A stretch of DNA of 64,000 nt from Pogostemon cablin (lineage: Eukaryota; Streptophyta; Magnoliopsida; Lamiales; Lamiaceae). This document shows positions 48,684 through 59,445 of this stretch, piece after piece. The notes under the pieces were generated by a model. That model was not told where the DNA came from. It saw only the letters and a program-made list of their open reading frames with translations, and searched no databases. The stretch lies in the NCBI GenBank assembly GCA_023678885.1, contig CM042983.1, forward strand, positions 27,758,279 through 27,822,278. Direction: 5' to 3'. The translations under genes were made by a program, and so were the position numbers. The stretch's first letter is position 1; every line of letters begins with the position of its first letter.

Positions 48684-51234
48684 CTACTCCCATCCGGTGG
48701 CAACCACTGAACCATAATCAGATCCATAACCGAAGTAATACGGTTCGGATGATTCAGCAGTAAACGGAGCCCCATATTCAGTAGAGCAAGAGTTCACCCC
48801 CTGAGGTTGGAGTTGGGGTTCATGAGCATAAGGATCAGCTGCGGCGGCGTACTGGTTTTCCGAGTAGTAGCCGCCGCCATCTCTGTAGTCATGGCGGCCA
48901 CCGCGTGGTACGTTGTTGCATGGCCTGCTGGCAAACTCAACTAGCCATGGGGGAACTTCTTGTTTGGCTTCCTGCATCAGTTCAACAAGTGGTTTTGCAG
49001 TGGGGAGATTCTTGTCGTTGAAGAATGCAGTTGCAAGGCCTGATTTGCCTGCTCGTCCAGTGCGCCCAATCCGGTGCACGTAGTCGTCCACGCCTCTTGG
49101 CATGTCGAAGTTGATGACGTGAGCTACGTGAGGAATGTCGAGGCCTCTTGCAGCAACGTCGGTTGCTACCAGGATCGGGGTGCGCCCCGTTCTAAATGAT
49201 TGCAATGAGCGCTCTCTTTCCTGCATCTCACACAAGTAGCACAATAGATGATTAATTATTGGAGTTTTGATGTAAACTAAGAGAAGCTGAATGAATGCAA
49301 GAATGATGATAGAGAGAATAGACTGGAATATTACAAATTGCACTTTGTCACCATGAATGGCAGCAGAGGGGTAGCCTTTCCTAGATAGCCACTTTTCAAG
49401 TGAATCAGCTCCTCTTTTAGTCTCAACAAACACCAGCGTCAAACAATCCTGCAATCAACACGAATTCGTCCGTCTTACACATAGCATCGATTGCTATATA
49501 GTTTTGTGTAACTCAGCAAGTTAGTGTACCTTAGCAGGGGTTCTTCTGTTCATGTTTTGGGAAAGAAGTTTCACCAAACAGCTCCGTTTATCCATATCCT
49601 GAACAAATTCAACCCTTTGAACAATGCGATCAGTGCTGGATCCGACCTTCCCCGCAGCCAGAAACACATAATTCAAAAGAAAATCGGATGCAAGCCTCTG
49701 CAAGGAATGCACTGAATGAGATATATACAAAAGCCAGTCAAGAGTGACACCCTCCACCCGAAATCTTTGCCGTGAGAAGGGCCATCTCTCGCAAGTTGTT
49801 GCCATACATATGCACGGAATAAGACACAGCTCATACATTCTACTCCTCAATACACATCAAATAAAGATTCCAAGGCAGAGGAGCATCAAAGAGTCAAATA
49901 AAGAATTCACATGTGCATACTAACAAAACAAGGATTATAATGCAAACAGAGATCAAGTAACAACCAATGTGTATGCAAGAAGAGAGGGGGGACCTTGATT
50001 TCAGGGGGGAAAGTGGCACTGAAAAGCAAAGTCTGCCTGGATCCTGGAGGAGGCATATCGAGTCGCTGAACAATTTTGCGAACTTGGGGCTCAAATCCCA
50101 TATCAAACATCCTGTCAGCTTCATCCAATGTCAAATATTTGACATTCATCAATGAAACCTTTGATCTTTCAATGAGGTCCACCAATCGACCAGGAGTTGC
50201 AACCAAGATATCCACACCCCTCTCAATATTTCTCAGCTGTGGTCATCAAATCGCATCGAAATCAGTATATACATAAAATATATAATGCAATTTAAAAAAA
50301 TAATAAATAAAAAAATTAGAGCATATAACCTGTTGGTGAACAGGAGCACCGCCATAAATAACCCCAACTTTTAGTCCAGTTTGAAACGAAAACTTTTTAG
50401 CTTCCTCGTGAATCTGTAAACCCAACCAACAATGAATCAGAATAAATCCCCAAAATTATGCCTAAATTAGGGTTTCATTTCTTAAAATGTGAAACATATT
50501 TTTCTCTTTAGCGGACGAAGATTGAAGGGTGTTCAAAAACTAAATAGTTGACAAAAGTTGACGGAGCAACAGAAATTTCGCATTTATCTAAACCACGAAT
50601 ATAACTGGAGAAATAGAGAAGCAGAAGAACAAATCACTGAGAAAAATAAAGACATAAATATATGCACAATGTATGTGTATTATATCGGAGAGATTTGTTA
50701 AAGTACCTGAGAAGCGAGCTCTCGGGTGGGAGCTAGTATGAGGGCATTAGGGCGAGCAGTCCCACCGCCATTACTGTGCCAGTGAAGCTTACCCATCAAA
50801 AGGCCATTAATGATGGGGAAGCAGAACGCGGCAGTTTTGCCGGACCCCGTCTGCGCACAGGCCATCAAATCCCTCCCCATCATGGCCACAGGAATGGCGT
50901 GCCTCTGGATGGGCGTGGGGTTCACGTACGCACACCTCCGTATGTTGTTCATCACAGCCGGCGAGAACCCCATCTCCTGAAACGACGTCGCCGGTGGGGG
51001 AATGTCCACCCCTTCCGCCTCCACCAGCACCTCGGGCGGCGAGTCCAGTTTGTCCTCAACTTTCAGATCATCGAACTTGTTCGAGACATCATCGATGTCG
51101 GAAACAGGTGCGAAGCGGTTGTTTCCGGTGGCGCCCGGTTGTGTGCGGAGGTGAGGCGCGACGTAGGGTAAACGAGGGCGGAGAGGTGAGGGAGAGAAAG
51201 CAGTCTGGGGAGCGAACCAAGGGTTGGAGGACAT
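48684..51234 (-). CDS. DEAD-box ATP-dependent RNA helicase, DDX3/Ded1 subfamily (RH52/RH37/RH11-like)
   Basis: It unwinds RNA using ATP, most likely in translation start. Minus exons: 51234-50707, 50413-50330, 50236-49994, 49697-49530, 49448-49335, 49220-48684. All keep phase 0 and together give 557 aa. Motifs: Q motif around residues 90-110 (SFQEMGF, NPTPIQ), motif I AQTGSGKT (127-134), Ia PTRELA (169-174), Ib TPGR (218-221), II DEAD (242-245), III SAT (277-279), V ARGLD (403-407), VI HRIGRTGR (428-435). An 80-residue Gly/Tyr-rich tail ends GWE. Exon 5 must end at VQF|GTAATA for the family spacing HGDK-3-ERER. The N-terminal part (about 85 aa) looks shorter than in most plant DDX3-like proteins. 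ATG 51234 is the first in-frame Met, preceded by CCGCC. Confidence 0.95.
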
Positions 51235-52019
51235 GGCGGGTGGAGAGAGAGAAAGTGTGTTGTTAGCAGAAGGAGTGAAGAGTGATCATGGTACTGAAAA
51301 TGGGTGTGTGGGCGGATATATGGGAAGGTTGTGTTGGTACTATTCTGTTTCTTTGATTCCTTAACATTATTGCCAACCCATGAGACTATGAGAGAGAAGG
51401 TGAAGGTGTGAACCCATTGCGTGAGACTTGATTAATATTTTACTCTTAATAAAATTCACTTTATTACTAATTTAGACTACTTGCTTTTACAATAGGCTGT
51501 AGCTTGATATATTACCTCTAAAATCATTTCAAAAAAAAAAAACGTCATTTCTTAAAATTTTAATTTGCGATCTTTTATACGATTAAATTTGTAATTATAC
51601 TTGAGACTTTCATACACGCCTAGCACGATTTGGGTTTCAATTTGGATTTTTTTACCACTTTTGTAATATGTCACACAAAAGTGTCACAAAATATTAAAAG
51701 TGTCGCGTAATATTATCATGTGTCCACGTGACTACGTTTTTTTTACTATATATGCAATTACGCTTGCAATTTTATATACATTTTTTTCCATTCGACTCTA
51801 TAAACGATTATTTGTGCAACCATATATATGCATACACACGCGACTATATATACTCCATTAATTATTATATAATAAATGGCAAAAAAAACAAAATGTGACA
51901 TTAAAAAAAAATTTGTAGCATTATTCAAAATCAATTACTCTCTTCGTCCAATGTATTTTTACCCTTATTCCATTTTAAGGTGTCCTATGTATTTTTATAT
52001 GTTTTCATTAAAGGTAAAT

Positions 52020-52358
52020 GACTAATTATACTGTGCACCCGGGTGCACCCTATTACTTTAAAAAAACGTATACAAATATAAACAAAAACATATACAATTA
52101 TGAACAAAAATGTATGGAGTACAATTCAATTGTTAGTTTTTTTAATGAAAAATCGAGTGTAAAAAAATATACAAATAATAAAAAATATGTATGCACTATT
52201 AAATATACTAAGTTATACATATGGATGCTAGTTTTTTTAATGAAAAACTTAGTGTACAAAAAAATATACAATTATTAAGAAACATGTATACAAAATAGAA
52301 TAAAAAATTATACATATATGGGTGCACCCTTGCACCCGGGTGCACCTAATATCAAGTC
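52020..52358. mobile_element. Mutator-like MITE, GTGCACCCGGGTGCA family, nested
   Basis: 9-bp duplication AAGGTAAAT/AAGGTAAAA (52011-52019, 52359-52367). Ends GACTAATTATACTGTGCACC and, inverted, GACTTGATATTAGGTGCACC. The perfect palindrome GTGCACCCGGGTGCAC is present at both ends. Confidence 0.88.
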
Positions 52359-52483
52359 AAGGTAAAAATATATTACTCCATACTATATATTACTTAGTTT
52401 TTTATATTTTATTCATAATTTCCAACAACTTTATTTACTTTTATCTCATAAAATTACCAATTTATCCCTATTTTTTCTTACAT

Positions 52484-52731
52484 TACACTCCCTCCATCCC
52501 AATATTTCATTTTTAGGTGTCTTATCCTAATAATTATATTTCTTTTTTTGATATATGGGACTCACACAAAAATAATTAAAATATCTTCATGGACCCACCT
52601 ATAACATTAATAAAAATATCCACTATACTTTAAAATATTATTACTCTCACCTCAATACACATTAAAATAATATTCTTCTTAATCTTCGTGCAAAAAGCAA
52701 ACGTAACTATTAGGATGAGACGGAGGGAGTA
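52484..52731. mobile_element. Stowaway MITE, second subfamily, nested
   Basis: TA + CACTCCCTCCATCCC and GAGACGGAGGGAG + TA; interior is the reverse of 24448-24706 (GTGCAAAAAGCAAACGTAA). Confidence 0.85.
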
Positions 52732-53259
52732 TATTTAAAGAACAATACCTCTTAATTTTCATTACCATACAAACGGGTAAAATACTCGGGACGGGGGAGT
52801 ATTATTTGGGCATTTTTTCACAAATTCTCTATTTTTAATAAATTAAATGTTAAAATATGTTATGTGTTAAAAATAATAACAATTTTAAAATTAAAATGCG
52901 TTAAGAGATATATTAATTAAGTGTCTTTTTCTTTTAAGAAAATATGAAATTAAAGTTGGGGTGGAGAGAGTGCATGATAATTTATACTCCATCTTTCTCA
53001 TATTAGATTTTACAGTGAATATAGAGTTTAAGAAAAGACTTTATCCAATTTTATTGACTTTTTAGGAAAATGTTGTAATTTTAAGTAATAAATAAATTAT
53101 AAAGTATATTGGTAAATTTGTAATTAAGATGTATTTTAAAGGTTGATGATTGATATAATGTTTCTTTTTGTAGTAAAATTTAATGTGAGACGGACAGAAA
53201 CGTTAAGTGTGAAGTTTGATATGGGATTGATGAAGTATTTGTTATAGGGTTTAATAGTA

Positions 53260-53490
53260 GTGTAAATCTTGTGTGGGACTGTCTCATGTGAGATCATTTT
53301 TTATACTTTTTTTTAAATAGTTATCACTTTCATTATAAAATATTATTATTTTTATTTATATTATAAATTGTTCATGAAATAGCATTATTACTTTTCATTA
53401 ATTGAGTATTACTTTTTATTATAAAAGTTATCACTTTTTGTGCGTCTAATGTAAGCTCTTATGTGAGACCGTCTCATATAAGTGTTTGTC
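53260..53490. mobile_element. Mutator-like MITE, GTCTTGCGTGAGAC family
   Basis: Perfect 9-bp duplication TTAATAGTA (53251-53259, 53491-53499). Ends GTGTAAATCTTGTGTGGGAC and, inverted, GACAAACACTTATATGAGAC. Interior ATCACTTT motifs. Confidence 0.88.
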
Positions 53491-54028
53491 TTAATAGTAT
53501 AACATTTAATAATATTTACATATGTCCCACATAAATTAACATACTTACTTTTTTGGTTTGTTATAAAGAAAATTGACACATTTTTTCTTTTTAACTACAT
53601 GAGATTCACACAAAACAAGAAATGTATTCAGTAGGCCCACTAACAACAGTAATACAATTAATTACTACACATTAAAATATTATATATATTAAATTATTAT
53701 ACTTCTTAATCTCCATATAAAAAAATATCAATATCTTTGGAGGGGATGGTATATCAAATCAAATTTGATGTGAAATAAGAGAAGCAAGTTAATTGAGAAT
53801 ATATAATTAGGTGTGTGAAATAAAGATTAATGTATCATTTTATTATCTAGGGAACCAACCCAAAAGTATTTATTTCATTATATAGTCTCGTCACTTTTTT
53901 CTAATTCAACTATATTCATTAAACATATAATAATAAGATTACTTAATTTACGTATATAAAAAACAAATTGATATGTTTATTGTTTACTATAGTCAAAGGG
54001 AGTAATATATATATATATATATATATAT

Positions 54029-54190
54029 ATGGAAGATTTATTAAACTTACACTTAGGAATAATAAAACGAAAACAAATATAGTTTAAATGTATAGTAAGT
54101 AAATTTATATATGGAAGATTTATTAAACTTACAATTAGGAATAATAAAAGGAAAACAAATACAGTTTAAATGTATAGTAAGTAAATTTTA
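54029..54190. repeat. 82-bp tandem duplication next to (TA)n
   Basis: ATGGAAGATTTATTAAACTT starts at about 54029 and 54111; both copies end TATAGTAAGTAAATTT. A (TA)n run precedes (54005-54031). Confidence 0.9.
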
Positions 54191-54193
54191 TAA

Positions 54194-54769
54194 GAGTGGG
54201 GCTCTTAGGCACACCGTGCACTTTTAGAATTTAATATTATAGGTAAGCGTATATTATTTTGTTCTAAAGGGTATAACTTTAATTAACAATGATACGCCAT
54301 TTTGTTGTAAATGGTATACACTTTTCATTAATATTTTTTATTTTTCTTTAGAAAATAAAGGGTATACATTTTTATACTGAAGTGTATATAATTTAGGGTA
54401 AATTACCAAAATCCCCCTCGAGGTTTGTCCAAACTACCAAATAAACCCCGTGGTTTGAAAATTTACCAATTATCCCCTTTAACTTGTTTTTTATTTGAAC
54501 ATTAATAAAAATACATATTTTCTTAAAATAAAGAAGGATGTAAATGACATCAAAACCCATATATTTAACATTATATTTTTAAATTTCACTGTTTTTTTTT
54601 TAAATATTTTTTAAAGGGGGTAAATTGTAATTTTTCAAACCACATGGTTTATTTGGTAATTTGGACAAACCTCGAGGGGGGTTTTGGTAATTTGTCCTAT
54701 AATTTAATACAAAATTTTAAAGGCGCACGGAGTGTGGTCTGTACGCCCGGGTGCACACAAATTTTTGCC
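54194..54769. mobile_element. Mutator-like MITE, CTTGTGTGC family, with nested MITE
   Basis: Perfect 9-bp duplication ATTTTATAA (54185-54193, 54770-54778). The right end, inverted, reads GGCAAAAATTTGTGTGCACC. The left end has diverged. A second MULE-MITE interrupts it at 54396-54697. Confidence 0.85.
54396..54697. mobile_element. Mutator-like MITE (302 bp), nested
   Basis: Perfect 9-bp duplication TATAATTTA (54387-54395, 54698-54706). Inverted repeats of more than 50 bp: GGGTAAATTACCAAAATCCC and GGACAAATTACCAAAACCCC, then CTCGAGGTTTGTCCAAA. Same family as 11108-11705 but much less diverged. Confidence 0.92.
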
Positions 54770-55004
54770 ATTTTATAATTACCTTCTTTTATTCTTTTAT
54801 CTCCACTTTTAAATTTAAAGGGATGATATATTGAGTAATTTTTTAAATTATATTATTGGACATGTTCTGACTCGTATTTGTTAAAAGAAATTAAATATTT
54901 TGCTTTGAGATAAACCAAAATAAAAGAATGAATACGTTTTAAACAGATGAATAAGGTATCTCTGCCTGATGAATAACATGTTAGAATAAGAAAGAATTCA
55001 AATA

Positions 55005-55146
55005 GGCCTCAAAGGCATAGCTCAAGTGGTAAAAGGGAGGGTGTAAAGACCTTGTAATTGATCTTGGTTGCTGCAGGATGGGGTTCGAATCCTGCCTTTG
55101 GTATATATTTGCCCCCTTCCACCCCTAATGGTGGGTTACACCATTG
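55005..55146 (+). mobile_element. Short tRNA-derived SINE (142 bp) with target duplication
   Basis: A box TAGCTCAAGTGG (55018-55029) and B box GGTTCGAATCC (55082-55092) lie at tRNA-like spacing, followed by a short body ending ACACCATTG with no poly-A. Flanks AGAAAGAATTCAAATA (54989-55004) and AGAAAGAATCCAAATA (55147-55162) form a 16-bp duplication with one mismatch. It is a different family from the SINE at 5879-6281. Not a working tRNA gene: no 3' acceptor pairing was found. Confidence 0.88.
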
Positions 55147-55172
55147 AGAAAGAATCCAAATAATTTAAAATA

Positions 55173-55365
55173 TACTCCCTCCGTCCCTACGTAAGAGTGG
55201 ATCGATGGATCACATCAGACTTCTAAGGATTGGCCTATTGAATAGCGCATGCCGATACGTGAATGTAGGCCGCGCATAGATTCTTTAGGAACTACTCCGC
55301 ATTTCGTTCAAGAGTAGGTGATCAAAATGAAAAAATGGTCATCTTAGGCTGGGACTAAGGGAGTA
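55173..55365. mobile_element. Stowaway MITE with an unrelated, GC-richer interior
   Basis: TA + CTCCCTCCGTCCC and GGGACTAAGGGAG + TA, but the middle (GGCCTATTGAATAGCGCATG, GGCCGCGCATAGATTC) matches none of the other copies here. Confidence 0.8.
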
Positions 55366-55706
55366 TGTAATAAAAGATCCAATTCAACTTTCAATTATTT
55401 TCATCAATTCCAATGTTTTGTACAAATCATTGTATCACCTTATTGGCAGAAATTTAATATCACAATCTTGTAATATACTAATATTATGGCTGTAATTAGA
55501 TATTAGTAAAATCTAACATATAAAATTCTGAATAGATAAAATCGGTCGATTATTTGACTTTTTCAAATGGAATCAAATCATATTTACGATATAGATTTGA
55601 ATATCTCCTGATAAATGGTACTGAAACCCGAATTGATCCATACTGTACCAAAAAAACCGAATACAAATATGTTTTAAAATAAAATTTTATATACTATTAA
55701 AACTTA

Positions 55707-56123
55707 CACTACAAAAAAAATATTTTTTAGCAACAAAATTTACCGACAGAATTCAATCGGTTAGTAATTATCAATGGAATAACAACCAAAATGACATTTT
55801 TTCTTTAGCAATAGAATACCAACAGATTTATTCTCTATTTTAGCAACGAAATTTAATTCGTTGGTAATTACCAACGGATTACCAACGAAAATATTATATA
55901 AATTACCAATGGATTACCAACGAAAATATTATATAAATTGCCAACGGAATTATTAGCAATGGATTACCAACGGAATAATTTACCAACGAAATTGAATTTT
56001 CGTTGCTAAAAATTTACTAGCCACCACTTTACCAACGAATTCCATTGGTAAACCAATTTAACAATTGAATTGAGGCTTTTACCAACTAAATATTTTTTTT
56101 GTAAAAAATAATTTTTTTGTAGT
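55707..56123. mobile_element. CACTA-like non-autonomous element
   Basis: Left CACTACAAAAAAAA, right TTTTTTTGTAGT, inverted. Subterminal ACCAACG and CGTTGGTAA motifs lie in both orientations; GGATTACCAACGAAAATATT occurs twice in tandem. No clean 3-bp duplication. Relative of 12962-13396. Confidence 0.78.
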
Positions 56124-56923
56124 ATCAATAATGAAAAATAAATATTATATTCTGCTTTTAATTAATATATCTTCATACTAAAATAATATTTATATTTTTT
56201 TAATAATGTATACTCCAGTATAAAAATTGATCATCTTTCGTTTTAGATATTAAAATATTATTAATTATTTAATTTTTATTTTATAAATGCATAAAATCTT
56301 ACTTCTATAATTTTATTTTCTCTAATTATATAATATGATAAGATTAATATATTAAATAATTATTTGTATATAGAATTAACTATAATGTTTTTTAATAAAT
56401 TTTAAAATATACTTAAATTTAATATTTTAATATATTTTAAATGTAATTATAAAATCACAAATTATAAATCAATATTTACATAATTACATCTTATTTTAAA
56501 AATAAATATAAAAAATTAAATATTTTTGTAAATGCATTTGTTTGGTAAATCCATTATACGAGCTGCATCAATTCAAACCGTATCGATTCAAATACAATCG
56601 AAAATTCGTTGCGAACGTACTGAACTATAAGAAAATCGTATCATTTTAGAACCAAAATTCGGTATGATGTGATGTTTTAAAAAATACATACCATTTCATT
56701 TAACAAACACCCCTACATAATACCTTAAAATTAAGACAAAAAATTAATACAAGATCTCGCTGAATTAGTTTCGTAAAACACATAAGAAATGATGGTCGTA
56801 AAATAAACTATTCTATGAACATTTCATAGTATAAATAAAAAAATAAATTTTTATTAAAAAGCAACAATTAATGAAAAGTAAAATAATCTCAATGTTTAGG
56901 TGTCATAAAGGTATTTCTATAAT

Positions 56924-57197
56924 GGCAAAAACTTGTGTGCGCCCGGGTGAACGGAGCGTTTTTCGTGTACTTTTAGAATTTTATGTTAAATTGTATACCT
57001 TTTAGTATAAAGATGTGTACCCTTTATTTCTGAAGAAAAATAAAAAATATTAATGAAAATTGTATACCCTTAGAACAAAATAGTGTACCCTTATTAATTA
57101 AAGTGTATACCCTTTAGAACAAAATAATGTACATTTATCCATAATACTAAATTTTAAAGGTGCATGGTGTGCATCCGGGCGCACGCAAGCCTCACTT
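56924..57197. mobile_element. Mutator-like MITE, CTTGTGTGC family
   Basis: Perfect 9-bp duplication TTCTATAAT (56915-56923, 57198-57206). Ends GGCAAAAACTTGTGTGCGCC and, inverted, AAGTGAGGCTTGCGTGCGCC. Interior GTATACC, CTTTAGAACAAAAT. Confidence 0.88.
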
Positions 57198-57329
57198 TTC
57201 TATAATAATGGTTATCATTAGCAAACTCAATTAATATATTTTATACTTTTTTTTTGAAATACTAACTTATCTTTAATAAGTCAATAAAATTAGTTTAAAA
57301 GTTAAATTATTTCTTAAAAGCAAATACTA

Positions 57330-58560
57330 TTGTTCACCAGTTTTAAGGTGTACCAAATAACACAAATTCAATTAATCCATCATATATAAATAATTTTGAC
57401 TCATATTTCATTCCCTTTTTTTTTTTTTTTTTTCTATTCTCTCCCCTAAATTCCTCTCTTCCCTTATTTCTCTCCCCTTATTTTCCTTACTATCTCCCTC
57501 TCCTAATTTTTTCACTCTCTCTCTCTCTTAATATTTGGAATTAATTTAAATTTTTTAATGTATATGATTTTATTTATAACTGTATTACTTTTTTTAAAGT
57601 AGTGCATAAAACTAAAAATATTAAAAGAAAAAAAACGTAATACAATTATTAAGAAAAACTTATACACTATTGAATTACAAAAAATACAATATCTAATAAC
57701 GAATATTTGATAATAGAGGGATCACAGAAAGCACACAAACAATATTTTTTCAACATTAATTTCATACAGAACGCATAATAAACAAATTCACCAGTTCACA
57801 ACAAATTGCTTTCTCTTGATTATACTTTATCTCATCTCCACCACTTTAACGCATACAATATACATTAATTAATAACAAGTAATACAATATTATTATAAAA
57901 AATAATACAGTTTAAAGTTACATGAATGCTTATGCTTAAAACCGATAATGGAAAAGGAACTTCCAATTTCCTTCTCAGCGGTGACCCGCCACGGACTTGC
58001 CGGAAATAACCACAATACCACATCGGATCTAGCCACAATACCATCGAACTGCTACAAATTGTCGCTACCCTCTGCCATTTGCCGCCAACCACCATGACTG
58101 TCGGACTCACTGCCGCAGCGCCGACCACCAGCCTAGTTACCACAGAGCCGACCACCAGTCTCTCATTCATCTTGTTGTGCTTTCAGTGGAACGTTGAGAT
58201 GTAGTTTTCTGAATTTCACAATATTTGATAAGAATCTCTTCAAATTATGTTTCAAATCCCCAATTGATTTTCACTCAATCTTGTTAAAAAATGATAAATC
58301 TATGAGCGATTCTTTTATAATAGATCGATTCATTCAATTTACAGAACGAATTAATCTTTGTAGTAATATAGGAGAAGAGAAAATTATTGGTTTAGAGAAG
58401 AACTTGAAGAGTTTCAGAACGAATTAGAGAGAAGGAGAGAGGCGGGGATGGAGAGTTGAATGACGTCATTCGAGTTATTTACATTATATATTGAACCCAT
58501 TTTTTAATTTGAGTTATATTATTAGCGTACACCAATTGTACATAAGATCAACTCTTTTTA
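57330..58560. other. Unclassified block with a GC-rich core
   Basis: The core 57950-58170 (GCCACGGACTTGCCGG, CCGCAGCGCCGACCACC) is far GC-richer than its flanks. It is followed by a less biased stretch with short ORFs on both strands (57865-58170 minus, 58194-58427 plus). The edges share GGTGTAC motifs in opposite orientation (about 57347 and, inverted, about 58530), so an element is possible. No protein family recognised. Confidence 0.35.
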
Positions 58561-58798
58561 AAATATTTGCATTACACCTACACCTTAAATCGTTAAATTA
58601 AAAATAAAATAATAATTTTTTAAAAATAATTAGATTATATTTTCATTTAATTTTTATTATTAAATAAAATAATAAAAATTTTAGAGAAATAACTACCTAC
58701 TATACCTTATTATAATCTTATATAAGTCCTAAAATATTTTGATGCATCTAGATCACCCTAAAATCACCATGAATATTATGTTGAGAGAAATATAACAC

Positions 58799-59053
58799 GA
58801 CAAAAACTTGCGTGCTCTCGGGATATCATGTCCTGAAATTCCGTATTTTTTGAAAAATATATCCTTTAGTATTAAATGATATACCATTTAATATAAGAAC
58901 GTGTATTTTTTATTTCTTAAAAAAAATTAGTCAAACTTTTATAATAATATTACGGTATACTTTTTCAATGAAAAATTACTTTTCTTAATTAAAGTGTATA
59001 TTTTTTATAACAAAAAATGGTATATCCTTACCCCAGATTATGCACGCATAGAC
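58799..59053. mobile_element. Mutator-like MITE, CTTGTGTGC family, old copy
   Basis: Starts GACAAAAACTTGCGTGC, ends GCACGCATAGAC. Flanks ATATAACAC/ATATTAGAC agree at 7 of 9 bases. Confidence 0.6.
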
Positions 59054-59090
59054 ATATTAGACCGACTCATATAGCATTACTTTCTTTCTA

Positions 59091-59445
59091 GGCTAATTAT
59101 AGTGGGCACCCGGTTGCATCCTAAGATAGGGTGCACCCATATACAAATATAAACAAAAACATATATAATTATGAGCAAAAATGTATACAATTTAATTGTT
59201 AATTTTTTTAATAAAAAATTGAGTGTAAAAAATATACAATTATTAAAAAAAACATATACTACTATTGAATAAAAAATTATACACATATGGATGTTAGGTT
59301 TTTTAATAAAAAAACTTAGTGTGAAAAAATTATACAATTATTACAAAACACGTATATAAAATAGAATAACATGTATACAAAATAGAATAAAAAGTCATAC
59401 ACATATGGGTACACCCTTGCACCCGAGTGCACCCAATATATACTC
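59091..59445. mobile_element. Mutator-like MITE, GTGCACCCGGGTGCA family
   Basis: Perfect 9-bp duplication TTCTTTCTA (59082-59090, 59446-59454). Ends GGCTAATTATAGTGGGCACC and, inverted, GAGTATATATTGGGTGCACT. Confidence 0.88.

Larger units (their letters stand above)
51936..52801. mobile_element. Stowaway MITE (third subfamily) containing two further insertions
   Basis: Starts TA + CTCTCTTCGTCC, ends GGGACGGGGGAG + TA. The halves match 32301-32595 in reverse (GTATTTTTACCC near the left, AAACGGGTAAAATAC near the right). It is split by a Mutator-like MITE (52020-52358) and another Stowaway (52484-52731). Confidence 0.8.

Noticed and set aside
50776..51266. Plus-strand ORFs over the helicase first exon
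   Set aside because: GC-rich shadow frames of the intact minus-strand coding exon.
55005..55100. tRNA gene
   Set aside because: A and B boxes are present but no acceptor-stem pairing, and a 16-bp duplication flanks a longer unit, so it is a SINE.
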